Source of the DNA: an uncultured Bacteroides sp.
Lineage (GTDB): Bacteria > Bacteroidota > Bacteroidia > Bacteroidales > Bacteroidaceae
Assembly (NCBI GenBank): GCA_947074205.1
Contig: CAMTOQ010000006.1
Location: forward strand, 1 to 64,000
DNA: 64,000 bases
Direction of reading: 5' to 3'
Made by a program: the position numbers and the translations under genes. The number at the start of each line of letters is the position of its first letter. Position 1 is the stretch's first letter. This document shows positions 21,180 through 31,406 of the stretch, in pieces. The notes below the pieces were generated by a model. That model was not told the DNA's origin. It made no database searches and was given only the letters and a program-made list of their open reading frames with translations.

Positions 21180-23134
21180 TGCGTATGTCTTGCATAATGG
21201 GTAGACTGTGTGCGCTGTTTATACTGCTGCAGTTTTGTTGCAACTCTTCTTTGAAAGCTGAGGAGAATTTGCAGAAAGACAGTATCATGTTAATAGCCGA
21301 CACTATTAGCAATGTTAGAGACAGAATTGACTATCTCTTTAAAGTTGGTTCTGTGAATCTAAACGACGAGTGGCGTATTGAATTGATTGATATAGCTCTA
21401 AAAGAGGCTGAGGCTTCTAACGACTCTTCGCGTCAAATTAAAGCTCTTTTCGAGCGTGGGCGCCACTATCTATATAGAAAAGATGTGTCCAAACAATATA
21501 AAAACTTTGAGGATCTCCGCATCAAGAGTTATAAGTTTAGCGATTATGTCTCTTATTTCAAGATATGGAATAGCTTGTTGCAGCAGTCTGTGGTAAATGG
21601 AGATATTGAGTACGCATTGATACAGGCGCAAAAGATGGAAGATGAAGCTCAGCGCCTCTCTTATGATAAGGGGAGAATGCTGGCCCTACAAACGCAGGCT
21701 GCAATTTATAGCCATAAAAAAGAACGTAAAAGAAGTCTGGAGATCTATGATCAAGTGATACAGTCGGGCATTATGACCGATAACGAAGTTATTCGTATTC
21801 TGCACCGAATGTCGCGATCGCTTATTAATACGAAGGAGTTTGATAAGGCTTTAATGAATATAGAGCGATCTGATAGTGTAGTGAATAAGATTAAATTGGA
21901 GCGTCCTGATGCGGCTGAACGCTTTAGGAATCTTTACCTAGAGCAGGAGCTTGCATTTGCTCGCCTCTATCTGTCGATGGAAAATCCACAAAAGGCAAAG
22001 ATCTATTTGGATCGCTCTAAACAATACTTGTCCCGAAAGAATTTCCATACTCAGGTGTTGCTCTATCATATCGCATTAGGACGATATTATGCCATGGTGG
22101 GCAATTACGATGAAGCCGAAGCAGAATTCGATACGGCCTATGGAGTTTTGCCCGAAGAGAATTACTCGTACAGGCTTTATCTGCTCTCTTTTATCGGCAA
22201 TAATTATAAGGAACAGGGGCGTATGGACGAGGCTGTGGCGGTAGCGAAAAGGGCTGCCGAAATGAGCGATTCGATAAATACAGTCACGCTGGAAAGATTT
22301 GAGGAAGTGATACAATCTAATTATCAAATTCAGCGCGGCCTGTTGACAGCACAAAAAAATAAGGCATCTATATACTTTGTGGTAACCCTATTGGCTTCAT
22401 TCGTCTTGGTGGTTATAGTCATTTTTACGGTTCGCTCTTTTTTTATTAAGTTGCAACTCAGAAAGATTAATTTGGCTACTCAAGATGCTCTATATATGCT
22501 TGAAAAAGACAATAAAGCTAAAGAGCAGTTTCTGAAAACCATTACTTTCGAGGTGCGCATACCGCTCAATACTGTAGTTGGCTTTGTAGATCTTCTTTCG
22601 AGTGGCGAAGAACTTACTGATGAGGAGGTGGAGAGTTATTCTAAGCTGGTTAATCAAAGTGCTTCCGGATTGATGGATCTTATCAATCAAGTACTAGATA
22701 TTTCGCGCTTGGAAGCTGGTATGATGAAGTTTAATAAGCAGGAGCTCGATATGGTTCAGCTCTGCAATGAGGCCGTGATGATGACAAAAATGAATAATGC
22801 CGGTAAGGGATTAGAAGTGCAAGAAGATATACGAGTAGAATCGTTTGAGCTATTTACAGATCAGCAATGGTTTCTTCGTGTCATTAATTCTCTGCTTACT
22901 CCTAGTCAAGATGACGATGTGGAGACTAAGCTGCAACTTAAACTATATTCGGCAGGGAGTGCCCTCTATATTAAGGTCTATAATAGCCCTCTATACCTTG
23001 CGCCAAGAAGTCAACAGTATTTGCGTATGCAAAACATGTTGAACAAGTTGGCGATAGAACAATTGGGTTACAGCTACGAAGTAGTAAAAGGGCCCAATGG
23101 AAAAGTAGTGGAAATAGTGTGTAAAGCGGAATAG
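21176..23134 (+). CDS. TPR-containing histidine-kinase-like protein with degenerate catalytic motifs (probable pseudokinase)
   Basis: TPR-rich sensor region, TM helix, then H box reads TITFEVRIPLNTV (His replaced by Phe); no N, G1 or G2 box in the C-terminal domain; 4-nt ATGA overlap with the upstream kinase. Confidence 0.85.
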   Translation: MMRMSCIMGRLCALFILLQFCCNSSLKAEENLQKDSIMLIADTISNVRDRIDYLFKVGSVNLNDEWRIELIDIALKEAEASNDSSRQIKALFERGRHYLYRKDVSKQYKNFEDLRIKSYKFSDYVSYFKIWNSLLQQSVVNGDIEYALIQAQKMEDEAQRLSYDKGRMLALQTQAAIYSHKKERKRSLEIYDQVIQSGIMTDNEVIRILHRMSRSLINTKEFDKALMNIERSDSVVNKIKLERPDAAERFRNLYLEQELAFARLYLSMENPQKAKIYLDRSKQYLSRKNFHTQVLLYHIALGRYYAMVGNYDEAEAEFDTAYGVLPEENYSYRLYLLSFIGNNYKEQGRMDEAVAVAKRAAEMSDSINTVTLERFEEVIQSNYQIQRGLLTAQKNKASIYFVVTLLASFVLVVIVIFTVRSFFIKLQLRKINLATQDALYMLEKDNKAKEQFLKTITFEVRIPLNTVVGFVDLLSSGEELTDEEVESYSKLVNQSASGLMDLINQVLDISRLEAGMMKFNKQELDMVQLCNEAVMMTKMNNAGKGLEVQEDIRVESFELFTDQQWFLRVINSLLTPSQDDDVETKLQLKLYSAGSALYIKVYNSPLYLAPRSQQYLRMQNMLNKLAIEQLGYSYEVVKGPNGKVVEIVCKAE

Positions 23135-23142
23135 GCGAGAGC

Positions 23143-23781
23143 CTACAGCTTGCGGATAAGTGTCAGCCCGTCACGAAGAGGTAGAATCACCTTCTCTGTT
23201 CTAGGGTCGCTTGCTACTAAATCATTGAATGCAATGATGCCTTGACTCTGAAGGTCTGTGGGGTGTGGCTTCTCAAGCACATGGCCATCCCACAATGTGT
23301 TATCGGCAATAATAAAACCACCCTTAGAAAGAAGTGAAAGCGACATCTCGTAGTACTCTATATATTTGCGCTTATCACCATCCATAAAGACTAAGTCGAA
23401 CGTAACACCAAGACTGGGCGCTAGCTCTAATGCATCACCTATGTAGAACTTAATCTTGTCGGCAAAGGGGGAATTCTCAAACCAGGGACGGGTGAAGTCT
23501 TCCTGCTCATCGTTAATCTCGAAGGTGTGGAGCATACCACCGTCTTGTAGACCTTCGGCCAAACATAAGCCCGAATATCCACTATATGTACCAATCTCTA
23601 GAATTTGCTTAGGGCGAATCATCTCGACAAACATCTTTAGTAGTCGGCCTTGAAGGTGGCCAGATGCCATGCGAGGGCGGAGAAGTTTAACATGCGTATC
23701 GCGATAGAGCGACTTTAAATAGTCGCTCTCCTCGTCGATATGCTTTAAGATATAACCGTCAATGGTATTCTGTTCTTCCAT
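23143..23781 (-). CDS. O-methyltransferase (class I SAM-dependent)
   Basis: ILEIGTYSGYSGLCLAEGL, FDLVFMDGDKRKYIEYYE, GGFIIADNTLWDGHV. Confidence 0.9.
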   Translation of the reverse strand: MEEQNTIDGYILKHIDEESDYLKSLYRDTHVKLLRPRMASGHLQGRLLKMFVEMIRPKQILEIGTYSGYSGLCLAEGLQDGGMLHTFEINDEQEDFTRPWFENSPFADKIKFYIGDALELAPSLGVTFDLVFMDGDKRKYIEYYEMSLSLLSKGGFIIADNTLWDGHVLEKPHPTDLQSQGIIAFNDLVASDPRTEKVILPLRDGLTLIRKL

Positions 23782-25239
23782 TTATAGGTAACGGTTGCTA
23801 TTAGGCAGAACGCAGTCTGGTGCGTGGTTCAACGCATCTTCCACTACATTGATTTCTAAGAATGAAGTTTGTGTACCGGCTTTACCGCTACTCAAGTAAC
23901 CTACCATGTCTGTTGGTTGTAGGCGACCTTCTTTTAGAAGACGACGTAGACCTGAGAAATAGTACTCTTGACCATTAGCAAGTTCTGGCATGTAGATAGC
24001 TTCAACACCGTAAGAAAGAGCTAAGTGGCGCATTGTTTTTTCCTTATAGCACATAGCTAAAACAGGGAATTTACCACGGAAAGCAGCTAGGTTGCGAGCC
24101 GTACGTCCGCTATAGCTGTCTGTGATGATAGCGCGAATCTTAAGCTTGTTAGTAGCTTTAACAGCTTGTTTAGCTAAGAATGCAGTTACATCATTGCTGT
24201 TTTCATCCAAAGGAATACGGATATCGTTTTCGCTAAGTTTATCTTTCTCTGCTTGTGCAGCAATCTTAGCCATTGTTTTAACAGCTTCAACAGGATACTT
24301 GCCATAAGCAGTCTCGCCACTAAGCATCAAAGCATCTGTGCGGTAATAGATAGCGTTTGCAATGTCAGTCACCTCGGCGCGAGTTGGACGCGGGTTGTTG
24401 ATCATTGTATGAAGCATCTGTGTAGCCACAATAACTGGCTTCTTAGCAAGGATACATTTGCGAATCAATAGGCGTTGGATACCTGGAATACGCTCTTGTG
24501 GAACTTCGATACCAAGGTCGCCACGAGCTACCATCACACCATCAGCCACTTCAAGAATCTCGTCGATGTTGTCTACACCTTCTTGGTTCTCAATCTTAGC
24601 AATGATACGGATGTCGCTGTTGTGAGCGTCAAGAATTTCGCGGATATCAAGTACATCTTGACGGTTGCGCACGAAAGAGTGTGCAATAAAGTCGATGTCT
24701 TTCTCTATAGCATAGAGAATGTTGTTGCGGTCTTTCTCAGTAAGCGATGGGAGGTTGATGCGCACACCAGGAACATTAACACTCTTGCGGCTGCCTAGAG
24801 TTGCTTCATTTTGAACTTCGCAAAGTAGATACTCTTCGGTTTTGTCAACAACAGTCAATTCCAAATCACCATCATCGATAAGGATGGTTCCGCCAATTGC
24901 AAGGTCGTGTACAAAGTGAGGGTAGCTTACAGCGATACATTCGCGTGTAGATTCTTGGTCTGGGTTACCCACAACTTTTACGCGCTCGCCAATTTGATAG
25001 GGAATAGGTTCGGCTAGTGAAGTAGTACGAACTTCCGGTCCTTTTGTATCCATAAGGATAGCAATTTGGTTAGAAACTGAGCGTACATTGGCGATTAACA
25101 CCTCAAAACCTTCACGACTTGCATGAGCTGTGTTCATACGAACAACATTCATACCCGCATCAAACAACTGTTTGATAAAATCAACGTCGCAGCGTCTGTC
25201 CGAGATAGAGGCTACGATTTTAGTTTGCTTCAACAACAT
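23782..25239 (-). CDS. pyk: Pyruvate kinase
   Basis: MNTAHAS, MDTKGPEVRT, GVMVARGDLGIEVP, ATQMLHTMINNPRPTRAEVTDIANAI. Confidence 0.95.
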   Translation of the reverse strand: MLLKQTKIVASISDRRCDVDFIKQLFDAGMNVVRMNTAHASREGFEVLIANVRSVSNQIAILMDTKGPEVRTTSLAEPIPYQIGERVKVVGNPDQESTRECIAVSYPHFVHDLAIGGTILIDDGDLELTVVDKTEEYLLCEVQNEATLGSRKSVNVPGVRINLPSLTEKDRNNILYAIEKDIDFIAHSFVRNRQDVLDIREILDAHNSDIRIIAKIENQEGVDNIDEILEVADGVMVARGDLGIEVPQERIPGIQRLLIRKCILAKKPVIVATQMLHTMINNPRPTRAEVTDIANAIYYRTDALMLSGETAYGKYPVEAVKTMAKIAAQAEKDKLSENDIRIPLDENSNDVTAFLAKQAVKATNKLKIRAIITDSYSGRTARNLAAFRGKFPVLAMCYKEKTMRHLALSYGVEAIYMPELANGQEYYFSGLRRLLKEGRLQPTDMVGYLSSGKAGTQTSFLEINVVEDALNHAPDCVLPNSNRYL

Positions 25240-25341
25240 ATATACCTATTATATTATATAACAATTTCTTTTTAAAAGATCTCTTTGCCCTACTTCTAAT
25301 TGTTGGGCAGAATAAGCACAAAGTCTGTGAAAGACATTTTG

Positions 25342-25761
25342 CTATTTTTGAATAAAAGCTTCAAGGGCTAAACGATATGAATCAAGCCCAAAGCCGCAAA
25401 TAACGCCTTTACAGGCGCAAGCTATCATAGATTTGTGACGGAAAGATTCGCGTGCATGTACATTGGAAATATGTACCTCGATCACAGGGGTTGTTACAGC
25501 GCGAATGGCATCTTGCAGAGCTATTGATGTATGCGTATAAGCACCTGCGTTTAGAATTATGCCGTCGGCTTCAAAACCAACTTCATGGATACAGTCAATC
25601 ATCTTCCCTTCACAGTTGGACTGAAAGTAATCAATCTGTATATTATTGTATTTTGCCCTCAGCTCGCCGAGATAGTCCTCGAACGAAGTTGCACCATAAA
25701 CTGAGGGCTCTCGTTTGCCCAAAAGATTAATGTTTGGACCATTAATTATTTGTATCCGCAT
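25342..25761 (-). CDS. aroQ: Type II 3-dehydroquinate dehydratase
   Basis: IINGPNINLLGKREPSVYG, NAGAYTHTSIALQDA, EVHISNVHARESFRHKS. Confidence 0.95.
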   Translation of the reverse strand: MRIQIINGPNINLLGKREPSVYGATSFEDYLGELRAKYNNIQIDYFQSNCEGKMIDCIHEVGFEADGIILNAGAYTHTSIALQDAIRAVTTPVIEVHISNVHARESFRHKSMIACACKGVICGFGLDSYRLALEAFIQK

Positions 25762-25837
25762 AACAAACTCTTGTATTAATTCGATACCTTTGCTCTATTT
25801 AAGAACACTAATCTCGACACAAAGTTAGCAAAAAGAA

Positions 25838-26779
25838 ATGAAACTAGTAGAAAAAAGACTAGATAAGGAGGTTCAAGAAAGAATTATCCGCAGATATAAG
25901 CAATATTTAAGATTAGAGAAGTCTCTGTCTTCTAATACTTTGGATGCCTATATGCGCGATTTAGATAAGTTGGTGCAGAGCTTGGCTATTGCAAATAAGT
26001 TACTTCTTGAAACGACTGTTGACGATATTGAGCTTTTCTTGGCGGGTCTAAATGACATCGGTATACACCCTAGGTCTCAGGCACGCATACTTTCGGGCAT
26101 TAAGTCTTTTTTTCATTTCCTAATATTGAATGATATGTTAGATGTGGATCCGAGTGAACTTATCGAGGGTCCGAAGACAGGTTTTAAGTTACCCGAAGTT
26201 CTTACTTTGCAGGAGATTGATTCGATTATAGCTGCAGTAGATTTAAGTAAAAATGAAGGACAACGTAATCGTGCACTCTTAGAAACTTTGTATAGTTGTG
26301 GACTTCGTGTAAGCGAACTTATCTCTTTAAAACTATCGGACTTATATTTTGATGAAGGTTTTATAAAAGTGACCGGTAAGGGGAGTAAGCAACGATTAGT
26401 TCCCATCTCGCCACGTGCCATAAAGGAGATTAATCTATATCTTATTTGTCGTAACGAGGGGCGAATTAAGATAGGTTATGAAGATTTTGTATTCTTAGCT
26501 CGATGGGGCAACAACATTTCACGCATCATGGTGTTTCATATGATTAAGGAATTGGCTGTGGCTGCAGGGATTACAAAAAATATTAGCCCCCATACATTTC
26601 GGCACTCTTTTGCTACGCATTTATTAGAGGGTGGTGCTAATTTAAGGGCTATTCAGAGCATGCTAGGGCATGAATCTATTGCCACTACGGAGATCTATAC
26701 GCACGTCGATAGAAACATGCTCCGTTCCGAAATTATAGAGCATCATCCACGCAATATTAAGTATTACGGGAGTGAATGA
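25838..26779 (+). CDS. xerD: Site-specific tyrosine recombinase XerD
   Basis: SCGLRVSEL, HTFRHSFATHLLEGGANLRAIQSMLGHESIATTEIYTHV. Confidence 0.9.
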   Translation: MKLVEKRLDKEVQERIIRRYKQYLRLEKSLSSNTLDAYMRDLDKLVQSLAIANKLLLETTVDDIELFLAGLNDIGIHPRSQARILSGIKSFFHFLILNDMLDVDPSELIEGPKTGFKLPEVLTLQEIDSIIAAVDLSKNEGQRNRALLETLYSCGLRVSELISLKLSDLYFDEGFIKVTGKGSKQRLVPISPRAIKEINLYLICRNEGRIKIGYEDFVFLARWGNNISRIMVFHMIKELAVAAGITKNISPHTFRHSFATHLLEGGANLRAIQSMLGHESIATTEIYTHVDRNMLRSEIIEHHPRNIKYYGSE

Positions 26780-26923
26780 AACGAAATTGTTTAAATTATG
26801 ATAAATACTTGATAGAGTGAATATAAGTTAAGGTTAAAATTAATATATTTGCTTACTAAATGTTTATTGTATAAATATTGCGTTCATAAACAATTTAATT
26901 ATAAACAATTAATTTCTATTAAA

Positions 26924-28615
26924 ATGATTAAGAAACTGTATTTGCCTTTATTAATGGTGATGGTAGTTGCGTTTTCTTCTTGTAGCAAGAAAATGGGTGC
27001 ATTGTCTTCGGACTACTTTACAACAACACCTCAAGTGCTAGAAGCAGTAGCTGGACAAGTTCCTGTAACTATCAATGGTCAGTTCCCAATGAAGTATTTC
27101 AATAAGAAAGCTGTTGTTGAGGTAACTCCTGTATTGAGATGGAATGGTGGTGAAGCTGTAGGTACTCCTGCTGTCTTCCAAGGTGAGAAAGTAGAAGGTA
27201 ATGATCCAACTATCTCTTACAAAATGGGTGGTAACTACACAATGAGAACTAGCTTTACTTATGTACCAGAGATGGCACAATCAGAGCTTTACCTAGTTTT
27301 CAATGCAAAGATTGGTAACAAGGTTGTTAACATTCCTGCTGTGAAGATTGCTGACGGTGTAATTGCTACATCTGAATTGATCAACAACACTATTGGTTCG
27401 GCTAACCTTGCTAACGGTGACGATGCTTTCCAACGCATCATCAAAGACAAGTTCGAAGATCGTATCATGTTCTTGATCAACTCTTACGACGTTCGTTCTT
27501 CTCAATTGAAAAAAGCTACAACTTTTAATAGCGAAGCTGTTGCTGTGAACGATGCTCCTAACAAGCAAATCACTAGCATTGATATCGCTGCTACTTCATC
27601 TCCTGATGGTGGTTACGAATTGAATGACAAGTTGTCTGACAACCGTATGAAAGCTACTGAAAAAGTAGTAGATCGCAACATGAAGAGATCTAAGCTAGAT
27701 TCTCCAGTTGATGCTTCATATACTGCTCAAGACTGGGAAGGTTTCCAAGAATTGGTATCTCAATCTAACTTGCAAGACAAAGAGTTGATCCTTCGCGTTC
27801 TTTCTATGTATCGTGATCCTGCTACTCGTGAGCAAGAAATCAAGAACATGGCTGCAATCTACGAAGAATTGGCTAACTCTATCCTTCCTCAATTGCGTTT
27901 CTCTCGTTTGACTTTGAACTACGAAATCATCGGTAAGTCTGACGAAGAAATCATCGCATTGTTCCAAACTAACCCAGGTGAGTTGAACATCGAAGAAATC
28001 CTTTATTCTTCTACTTTGACTAAGAACCCAACTGAACAAGAAGCTATCTTCCTTGAAACTATCAAGTTGTATCCTAACGACTACCGTGCATATAACAACC
28101 TTGGTAAACTAGCTTACCAAAACGGTAACTACGATGCTGCTCTTGCTTACTTCAACAAAGCTAACTCTATCCAGTCTGCTCCTGAAGTTAACATGAACCT
28201 TGGTCTTATGTCATTGTTGATGGGCGACAAAGCTGCTGCTGAAGCTTACTTCGGTAAAGCTGCTGGTGCTCCTGAATTGAACGAGTCATTGGGTAACCTT
28301 TACGTAGCTCAAGGTCAATACGAAAGAGCTGTTAACGCATTCGGTGATACTAAAACTAACAGTGCTGCTTTGGCTCAAATCCTTGCTAAGGACTACAACA
28401 AGGCTAACCAAACATTGTTGGCTGTTCCAGTTCCTAACGCTTACACAGACTATTTGATGGCTGTACTTGCTGCAAGAACTAACAACGTAAACTTGGTAAC
28501 TACAAGCTTGAAAAGCGCTATCGCTAAAGATCCTTCTTTGGCTAAGAAAGCTGCTACAGACCTAGAGTTTGCTAAGTATTACACTAACACTGCTTTCATC
28601 AACACTATCAAATAA
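26924..28615 (+). CDS. TPR-repeat lipoprotein with strong codon bias
   Basis: Lipobox VAFSSCSKK; TPRs (DYRAYNNLGKLAYQNGNYDAALAYFNKAN). Start trimmed to MIKKLYLPLL (ORF track starts at 26849). Confidence 0.85.
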   Translation: MIKKLYLPLLMVMVVAFSSCSKKMGALSSDYFTTTPQVLEAVAGQVPVTINGQFPMKYFNKKAVVEVTPVLRWNGGEAVGTPAVFQGEKVEGNDPTISYKMGGNYTMRTSFTYVPEMAQSELYLVFNAKIGNKVVNIPAVKIADGVIATSELINNTIGSANLANGDDAFQRIIKDKFEDRIMFLINSYDVRSSQLKKATTFNSEAVAVNDAPNKQITSIDIAATSSPDGGYELNDKLSDNRMKATEKVVDRNMKRSKLDSPVDASYTAQDWEGFQELVSQSNLQDKELILRVLSMYRDPATREQEIKNMAAIYEELANSILPQLRFSRLTLNYEIIGKSDEEIIALFQTNPGELNIEEILYSSTLTKNPTEQEAIFLETIKLYPNDYRAYNNLGKLAYQNGNYDAALAYFNKANSIQSAPEVNMNLGLMSLLMGDKAAAEAYFGKAAGAPELNESLGNLYVAQGQYERAVNAFGDTKTNSAALAQILAKDYNKANQTLLAVPVPNAYTDYLMAVLAARTNNVNLVTTSLKSAIAKDPSLAKKAATDLEFAKYYTNTAFINTIK

Positions 28616-28649
28616 TTATTGATTAGTCGAATTGAAATCATATAAAATG

Positions 28650-28690
28650 GAGTTGCCACCTCGAATTAGAGTTGGCAACTCTTTTTTTTT
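28650..28690 (+). terminator. Rho-independent terminator
   Basis: gagttgcca / tggcaactc stem followed by a run of T. Confidence 0.85.
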
Positions 28691-28721
28691 ACTCTAAAAC
28701 CCAGTACTTTTGTGCAAAACA

Positions 28722-29813
28722 ATGATTGATATGAGGAACCTTTTAATTCTGTTGTTTGCGCTTGCCCTCTTCTCGGGTTGTGGCAAGGAGTCTAAGCTGA
28801 CACAAATTAGTGGAAGCATAGCGGGTATGGGCAACGATACAATATTCGCCTACGATGAATACTCGCTCGATGCTACGTTGGACACTATTGTGATCGAGAA
28901 AGGCAAATTCAGTATAGCGCTTCCTATAGATACCTTGAAAATCATTACTCTTCTATTTAAGGATGGTACAGAGTACCCATTGTTTGTTGATAAGAATCAA
29001 AAGCTGCAGCTGAAAAGCGACACGGCTAGCTTGCCTATGTTTTCAATAGAAGATGAAGGACCTAATCAGCTTTATTACACCTTAGAGACAGAGCTTCAGG
29101 CAGCAGACTCATTGAGTCAACAACAGAAGAGAAACTTGATAGAAGCCTTTATACGAGACAATAACTCATCCATTGTAAGTGTCTATCTGCTTGATAAGTA
29201 TTTCACTCGTGGCCAGTCTCCTAATCTGACCAAAATTAAAGACCTCATCTCTTCGCTGTCGGGTGTGATGCAAGATCAACCTGCTATTGATGTCATTAAT
29301 GAGAGAATTAGTGCTATCGATAAGCTCTCTACCTCTCGCTCGGTTCCCTTTTTCAATATCCCCGATTCTACCGGCACTAAGCTCACGCGCAGTACTAACT
29401 TTCCCGAAATGTACTTAGTCCTTACTGTTTGGGCAAGTTGGGATGATAGCTCGCGTGTGAACAATGAAGAGTTGCGTAAGATGAAGAAGAAATACGACAA
29501 ATACGAGGACTTTGGTATGTTGGGCATATCGCTTGATATAGACAGAGATACTTGGATTGATGCTATCAAAACAGACTCGTTGACATGGGAGCAAGTCTCC
29601 GACTTAGGAGGAATGAACAGCAGTGCCACTGCCCTGTTTGGTGTGCATACCCTACCTACTAACTATCTCGTATCGCCTACAGGTATCATATTGATGAAAG
29701 ATGTTTCTGTAAATGATATTTCCAACAAACTCCCTCTTTATTTGAAAAAGGAGAAGAAACCAAAATCTAAAGCAAAAGCTAAATCTCAGAACACAAAAAC
29801 GGCTAGCAAATAG
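28722..29813 (+). CDS. Thioredoxin-like lipoprotein, TlpA/DUF4369 type
   Basis: Lipobox LFSGCGKES; N-terminal ISGSIAGMGNDTIFAYDEYS; C-terminal thioredoxin-like fold with VWASWDDSSRVNNEEL lacking CxxC. Confidence 0.75.
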   Translation: MIDMRNLLILLFALALFSGCGKESKLTQISGSIAGMGNDTIFAYDEYSLDATLDTIVIEKGKFSIALPIDTLKIITLLFKDGTEYPLFVDKNQKLQLKSDTASLPMFSIEDEGPNQLYYTLETELQAADSLSQQQKRNLIEAFIRDNNSSIVSVYLLDKYFTRGQSPNLTKIKDLISSLSGVMQDQPAIDVINERISAIDKLSTSRSVPFFNIPDSTGTKLTRSTNFPEMYLVLTVWASWDDSSRVNNEELRKMKKKYDKYEDFGMLGISLDIDRDTWIDAIKTDSLTWEQVSDLGGMNSSATALFGVHTLPTNYLVSPTGIILMKDVSVNDISNKLPLYLKKEKKPKSKAKAKSQNTKTASK

Positions 29814-29849
29814 AACAATCTTTTGTAGCCCACTAATACGACAAACATT

Positions 29850-31388
29850 ATGCTAGTAAAAATATTCGGTGCTACTGTGCAAGGCATAGAGGCTACCCTT
29901 ATCACTATCGAGGTGAACAGCTCGAGGGGCTGCTTGTTTCATCTTGTTGGACTTCCCGATTCTGCTGTCAAAGAGAGTCATCAGCGCATCATATCAGCGT
30001 TGCAGGTCAGTGGCTACAAGATGCCTTCCAATAATATTGTAATCAATATGGCACCTGCCGATATTCGGAAAGAGGGTGCGGCTTATGACTTGCCGCTCGC
30101 TATTGGTATCATGGCATCGGCAGAGATGGTTTTACCTCATCGTGTTGGGCAGTTTATGATTATGGGTGAGCTAAGTTTAGATGGAAGTGTCAACCCCATA
30201 AAGGGTGCATTGCCTATAGCTATCAAAGCTCGTGAACTAGGTTTCGAAGGTTTGATTCTTCCCCAAGCCAATGCGCGTGAGGCGGCTGTGGTCAACAACC
30301 TAGATGTGTATGGAGTAAGCCATATCAGTGAGGTGATCGATTTCTTCAACGAGAAACGTCAGCTCGAACCTACTATAGTCAATACCCGCGAAGAGTTCTA
30401 CAATAGCCAAGCACACTTCGATTTAGACTTTGCTGATGTAAAAGGGCAGGAGAGTGTACGTCGCGCTTTGGAGGTGGCAGCCAGTGGCGGCCACAATTTA
30501 ATCATGGTAGGCGCCCCAGGAAGTGGAAAATCCATGATGGCTAAAAGACTGCCTTCTATCCTCCCACCATTGACTCTATCCGAAAGTTTAGAAACTACCC
30601 GCATTCACTCTGTTTCGGGGATGCTCAATCGAAATACATCACTTATCTCGCAACGTCCTTTTCGTGATCCTCACCACACCATCTCGCAAGTAGCGTTGGT
30701 CGGTGGTGGCAGTTATCCACAACCTGGTGAAGTAAGCTTGGCTCACAATGGTGTGTTGTTTCTCGATGAATTGCCCGAATTCAATCGCCCTGTGCTCGAG
30801 GTATTGCGTCAGCCGTTGGAAGATCGGCATATCACCATATCAAGAGTAAAATATTCAGTTAGCTATCCCGCTAGCTTTATGCTGATTGCTTCTATGAATC
30901 CTTGTCCTTGCGGATTCTATAACCACCCCACTAAGGCGTGTGTTTGTTCTACCGGACAAGTGCAGAAATACCTCAATAGAGTCTCCGGCCCTTTGCTCGA
31001 CCGCATAGATATACAGGTAGAGATTGTGCCAGTGCCTTTCGATAAAATGTCCGAGCGACATGAAAGTGAAGCAAGTGCAGTTATACGTCAGCGGGTGATA
31101 AAAGCTCGCGAAGTGCAAGCCCAACGCTTTGCCGACCAACCGGGCATCCATTGCAATGCGCAGATGACTAGCAAACTAATCGCCAAATATGCCCAGCCCG
31201 ATGAAAAGGGGCTTCAACTGCTGAAGAATGCAATGGAACGGCTCAACCTCTCAGCACGGGCTTACGACCGCATACTAAAGGTGTCGCGTACTATTGCCGA
31301 CCTCGAGGGGAGCAATGATATCCTCTCTAACCACATAGCCGAGGCCATCAGCTATCGCAACCTCGATCGCGAGAACTGGGCAGGCTAA
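29850..31388 (+). CDS. YifB/ComM family Mg-chelatase-like AAA ATPase
   Basis: GAPGSGKSMMAKRLPSILPPL, FRDPHHTISQVALVGGG, GVLFLDELPEF, NPCPCGFYNHP. Confidence 0.95.
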   Translation: MLVKIFGATVQGIEATLITIEVNSSRGCLFHLVGLPDSAVKESHQRIISALQVSGYKMPSNNIVINMAPADIRKEGAAYDLPLAIGIMASAEMVLPHRVGQFMIMGELSLDGSVNPIKGALPIAIKARELGFEGLILPQANAREAAVVNNLDVYGVSHISEVIDFFNEKRQLEPTIVNTREEFYNSQAHFDLDFADVKGQESVRRALEVAASGGHNLIMVGAPGSGKSMMAKRLPSILPPLTLSESLETTRIHSVSGMLNRNTSLISQRPFRDPHHTISQVALVGGGSYPQPGEVSLAHNGVLFLDELPEFNRPVLEVLRQPLEDRHITISRVKYSVSYPASFMLIASMNPCPCGFYNHPTKACVCSTGQVQKYLNRVSGPLLDRIDIQVEIVPVPFDKMSERHESEASAVIRQRVIKAREVQAQRFADQPGIHCNAQMTSKLIAKYAQPDEKGLQLLKNAMERLNLSARAYDRILKVSRTIADLEGSNDILSNHIAEAISYRNLDRENWAG

Positions 31389-31406
31389 TACGGTAGAGGT
31401 CATCTG

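Noticed and set aside
25838-26779. XerD-like recombinase as a marker of a mobile element
   Set aside because: Sequence fits housekeeping XerD; no att-like repeats, cargo or mobilisation genes nearby.
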